A DNA stretch of 11,876 nucleotides. It comes from JAWPNA01 sp045402695. GTDB lineage: Bacteria > Acidobacteriota > Polarisedimenticolia > JACPZX01 > DASXTC01. The notes under the pieces are model-generated. The model worked only from the letters and a program-made list of their open reading frames with translations, was not told the DNA's origin and ran no database searches. Position numbers and translations under genes: made by a program. The stretch is from contig JAWPNA010000458.1 of NCBI GenBank assembly GCA_045402695.1, positions 1-11,876 of the forward strand, read 5' to 3'. Below are positions 10,212 to 11,876 of this stretch, one piece after another (the first letter of the stretch is position 1; every line of letters starts with the position of its first letter).

Positions 10212-10961
10212 GTGAATGAGTTCATCATCTACAAGGACCTGCACAAATCCTTCGGCAAGAAGGATGTCCTCAAGGGGATCGACCTGGAGATCCACAAAGG
10301 AGAGACGGTGGTCATCCTGGGGGGATCCGGATCGGGCAAGTCGGTGCTCATCCGCCACACCATCGGCCTTCACCGCCCCGACGCGGGAGAGGTGTGGGTG
10401 GACGGCACCGAGATCAGCGGATTCGCCGAGGACGAGCTGATGCCGATACGCACGAAGGTGGGGATGCTGTTCCAGGGAGGAGCGCTGTTCGACTCGATGG
10501 ACGTGTTCGAGAACATCGCCTTCGCCTTGAGGGAGCACACCCAGATGGCCGAGGATCAGATCGCCGGCCGCGTCCGCGAGGTGCTGGACCTCGTCGAGAT
10601 GCCGGGTGTGGAGGATCTGATGACCTCGGACTTGTCTGGCGGCATGAAGAAGCGCGTGGCGTTGGCGCGCGCCATCGCCCTGCAGCCGCAGGGCATCCTC
10701 TACGACGAGCCCACCACCGGGCTCGACCCGATCACGGGCGGCGCCATCAACAAGCTGATCCGCGATCTCCAATCGGCGCTGAACGTGACGTCGGTGGTGG
10801 TGACCCACGACATCAAGAGCGCGTTCACGGTGGCAGACCGTCTCGCGTTCCTGCACGACGGACGCCTCAGCTTCGTGGGCACCGGGGACGAGGCGCTGCA
10901 CTCCAAGGACACCGTCCTGCGGGATTTTCTCAGGGGCGGCACGACGGAGGGCATCACATGA
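10212..10961 (+). CDS. mlaF: MlaF-type ABC transporter ATP-binding protein
   Basis: This 249-residue cytoplasmic ATPase powers the MlaE permease. All nucleotide-binding motifs are intact: Walker A GGSGSGKS (37-44), Q-loop GMLFQGGALFDSM with Q88, signature LSGGMKKR (141-148), Walker B ILYDEPTTGLDP with catalytic E166, and the switch His in VTHD (H199). The sequence GMLFQGGALFDSM followed by ENIAFALRE is typical of MlaF rather than other ABC ATPases. Translation starts at GTG, supported by GAGG 7 nt upstream and by normal family length. The gene lies 23 nt after mlaE, and its TGA overlaps the mlaD start in an ATGA junction, indicating one operon and coupled translation. Confidence 0.93.
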   Translation: MNEFIIYKDLHKSFGKKDVLKGIDLEIHKGETVVILGGSGSGKSVLIRHTIGLHRPDAGEVWVDGTEISGFAEDELMPIRTKVGMLFQGGALFDSMDVFENIAFALREHTQMAEDQIAGRVREVLDLVEMPGVEDLMTSDLSGGMKKRVALARAIALQPQGILYDEPTTGLDPITGGAINKLIRDLQSALNVTSVVVTHDIKSAFTVADRLAFLHDGRLSFVGTGDEALHSKDTVLRDFLRGGTTEGIT

Positions 10962-11876
10962 AGAAGACCCTCGCCCGGGACCTCACGGTGGGCGCCGTGG
11001 TGCTGGCGGCCGCGTTCATCCTCACCATCGGCATTTTCTCCATCGGCAGCCAGCAGAACGTCTGGGTCCGCAAGGTCGCCTATCACCTGCGCATACCCGA
11101 CGCCAACGGCCTGCAGGGAGGCTCGCCCGTGCGGCTGGCCGGGGTACAGGTGGGGGCCGTGACCGGGATCCACTTCCCCGAGGACCCCAACCTGATCAGC
11201 ATTGACGTCGATCTCGCCGTGGACCAGGCACACCAGCACCGGATCCGACAGGACACGGTGGCCAATTTGCGAATCCTCACGCTGCTGGGCGGCGAGCGTT
11301 ACGTCGAGCTGACGCCGGGAAATCCCGCGCTGCCGGTGCTTCCTCCGGGCTCCTACGTCAAGGTGCCCGAGAGCTTCGGCATGGAGCAGCTCGGCGAGCT
11401 CTCGGCCGGGCTGGCCGACGACCTGCGCAGCATCTCGGGCAACGTGCGCGTCATCCTCGAGACGGTTCAGCAGCAGGAGGGCGTGGTGGGGCGGATGCTC
11501 CTGGATCCCAACTTCGGCAGGGAGATCTTCAACGACCTCGGCACCACCGCGAAGCTGGCGAAGGAGACGGTCCAGGAGATTCACGACGGCAAGGGGATGG
11601 CCGGCCGCATGCTGGCCGACGAGCAGTTCGCGCGCGAGACCACCGAGTCGATCCGGCAGTCTCTTTTAGACATCAGGTCCCTGATGGCGCGGGTCACCGA
11701 GGAGGGGGGCGTGGTGGATCAGGCGCTCGATCCCAACGGCAAGCTGGCGCGCTCGATGGACAACATCCAACAGGCCACGTCCGACCTGCAGGGGTTCACC
11801 TCCGATCTGAAGGGGGGGCAGGGGACCCTCGGCCGGCTCATCAGCGACGAAAAGTACGCCGAGGAGCTGCTGGCCG
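10958..11876 (+). CDS. mlaD: MlaD/MCE-domain lipid-binding subunit, truncated by the window end
   Basis: The gene begins at ATG 10958, overlapping the mlaF stop by 4 nt; 306 codons are present and the 3' end is missing. The protein has a short cytoplasmic start (MKKTLARDLT), one membrane span (about 9-30) and an MCE domain (about 38-120). Within the domain, GLQGGSPVRLAGVQVGAVTG (51-70) and LLGGERYVELTPG (109-121) are the family landmarks. MCE subunits form a hexameric ring in the periplasm with a lipid channel. After residue 140 comes a helical, Gln/Asp-rich region with GVVGRM, GMAGRM, GVVDQA and GTLGRL starting at residues 175, 213, 251 and 289, exactly 38 apart. E. coli MlaD is only about 180 residues, so this is the longer MCE type found in many other diderms. 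Confidence 0.9.
   Translation, partial: MKKTLARDLTVGAVVLAAAFILTIGIFSIGSQQNVWVRKVAYHLRIPDANGLQGGSPVRLAGVQVGAVTGIHFPEDPNLISIDVDLAVDQAHQHRIRQDTVANLRILTLLGGERYVELTPGNPALPVLPPGSYVKVPESFGMEQLGELSAGLADDLRSISGNVRVILETVQQQEGVVGRMLLDPNFGREIFNDLGTTAKLAKETVQEIHDGKGMAGRMLADEQFARETTESIRQSLLDIRSLMARVTEEGGVVDQALDPNGKLARSMDNIQQATSDLQGFTSDLKGGQGTLGRLISDEKYAEELLA
11480..11875 (+). repeat. 38-residue tandem repeat in the MlaD C-terminal region
   Basis: Four repeat heads begin at residues 175, 213, 251 and 289. The pattern is G-x-x-G-R-M/L-L-x-D, seen as GVVGRMLLDPN, GMAGRMLADEQ, GVVDQALDPN and GTLGRLISDEK. The third copy has lost the GR pair and one residue before the Asp. The stretches between heads look helical. 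The fourth copy is cut by the window edge, so the total number is unknown. Confidence 0.75.

Noticed and set aside
10700..11584. Antisense open frame (294 codons) opposite mlaF/mlaD
   Set aside because: It overlaps two firmly identified plus-strand genes and shows no motif of its own.

Overview
This window comes from a GC-rich, double-membraned (diderm) bacterium. The evidence is a MlaE/MlaF/MlaD lipid-transport operon, which belongs to bacteria with an outer membrane, and a very large exported multidomain protein. That protein combines LamG domains, Cys-rich 'CDDGN-CT' repeats and MopE-type 'EICDGxDNDCDG' motifs. From memory, this style of protein is common in Myxococcota, Acidobacteriota, Candidatus Eisenbacteria and related uncultured lineages. 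The phylum cannot be fixed from this sequence alone.

Layout. (1) 1-366 has no supported gene; it is the 5' region of the giant gene and holds a direct repeat and small palindromes. (2) 367-7794 (+) is a 2475-residue exported protein. Its order is signal or anchor segment, galactose-binding-like beta domain, a fibronectin-III-like domain split by a calcineurin-type phosphoesterase, then about 20 Cys-rich units interrupted four times by LamG modules, two MopE-type motifs and a C-terminal FN3-like domain. (3) 7850-8269 (-) is a YjbQ/UPF0047 protein, convergent with the giant gene. (4) 8317-9333 (+) is a UDP-glucose 4-epimerase (GalE), divergent from yjbQ across 47 bp. (5) A GC-rich hairpin and a good sigma-70-like promoter lie in the 99 bp after galE. 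(6) 9433 to the window end (+) is a tightly packed mlaE-mlaF-mlaD operon, with mlaD cut by the window edge.

How the genes fit together. mlaE, mlaF and mlaD encode the permease, ATPase and MCE substrate-binding subunit of one inner-membrane ABC complex that moves phospholipid between inner and outer membranes. GalE supplies UDP-galactose for surface polysaccharide or LPS, so it shares an envelope theme but appears to be a separate transcription unit. YjbQ is a small soluble enzyme-like protein with no evident link to its neighbours. The giant protein stands alone.

The most unusual feature is the architecture of the giant protein. All four LamG modules (about 240-257 residues each) sit at the same point inside a Cys-rich repeat, between its third and fourth cysteines. 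The phosphoesterase likewise appears inserted inside an FN3-like fold, and its metal-ligand motifs are non-canonical. A second notable feature is an exact 38-residue periodicity in the C-terminal region of MlaD.
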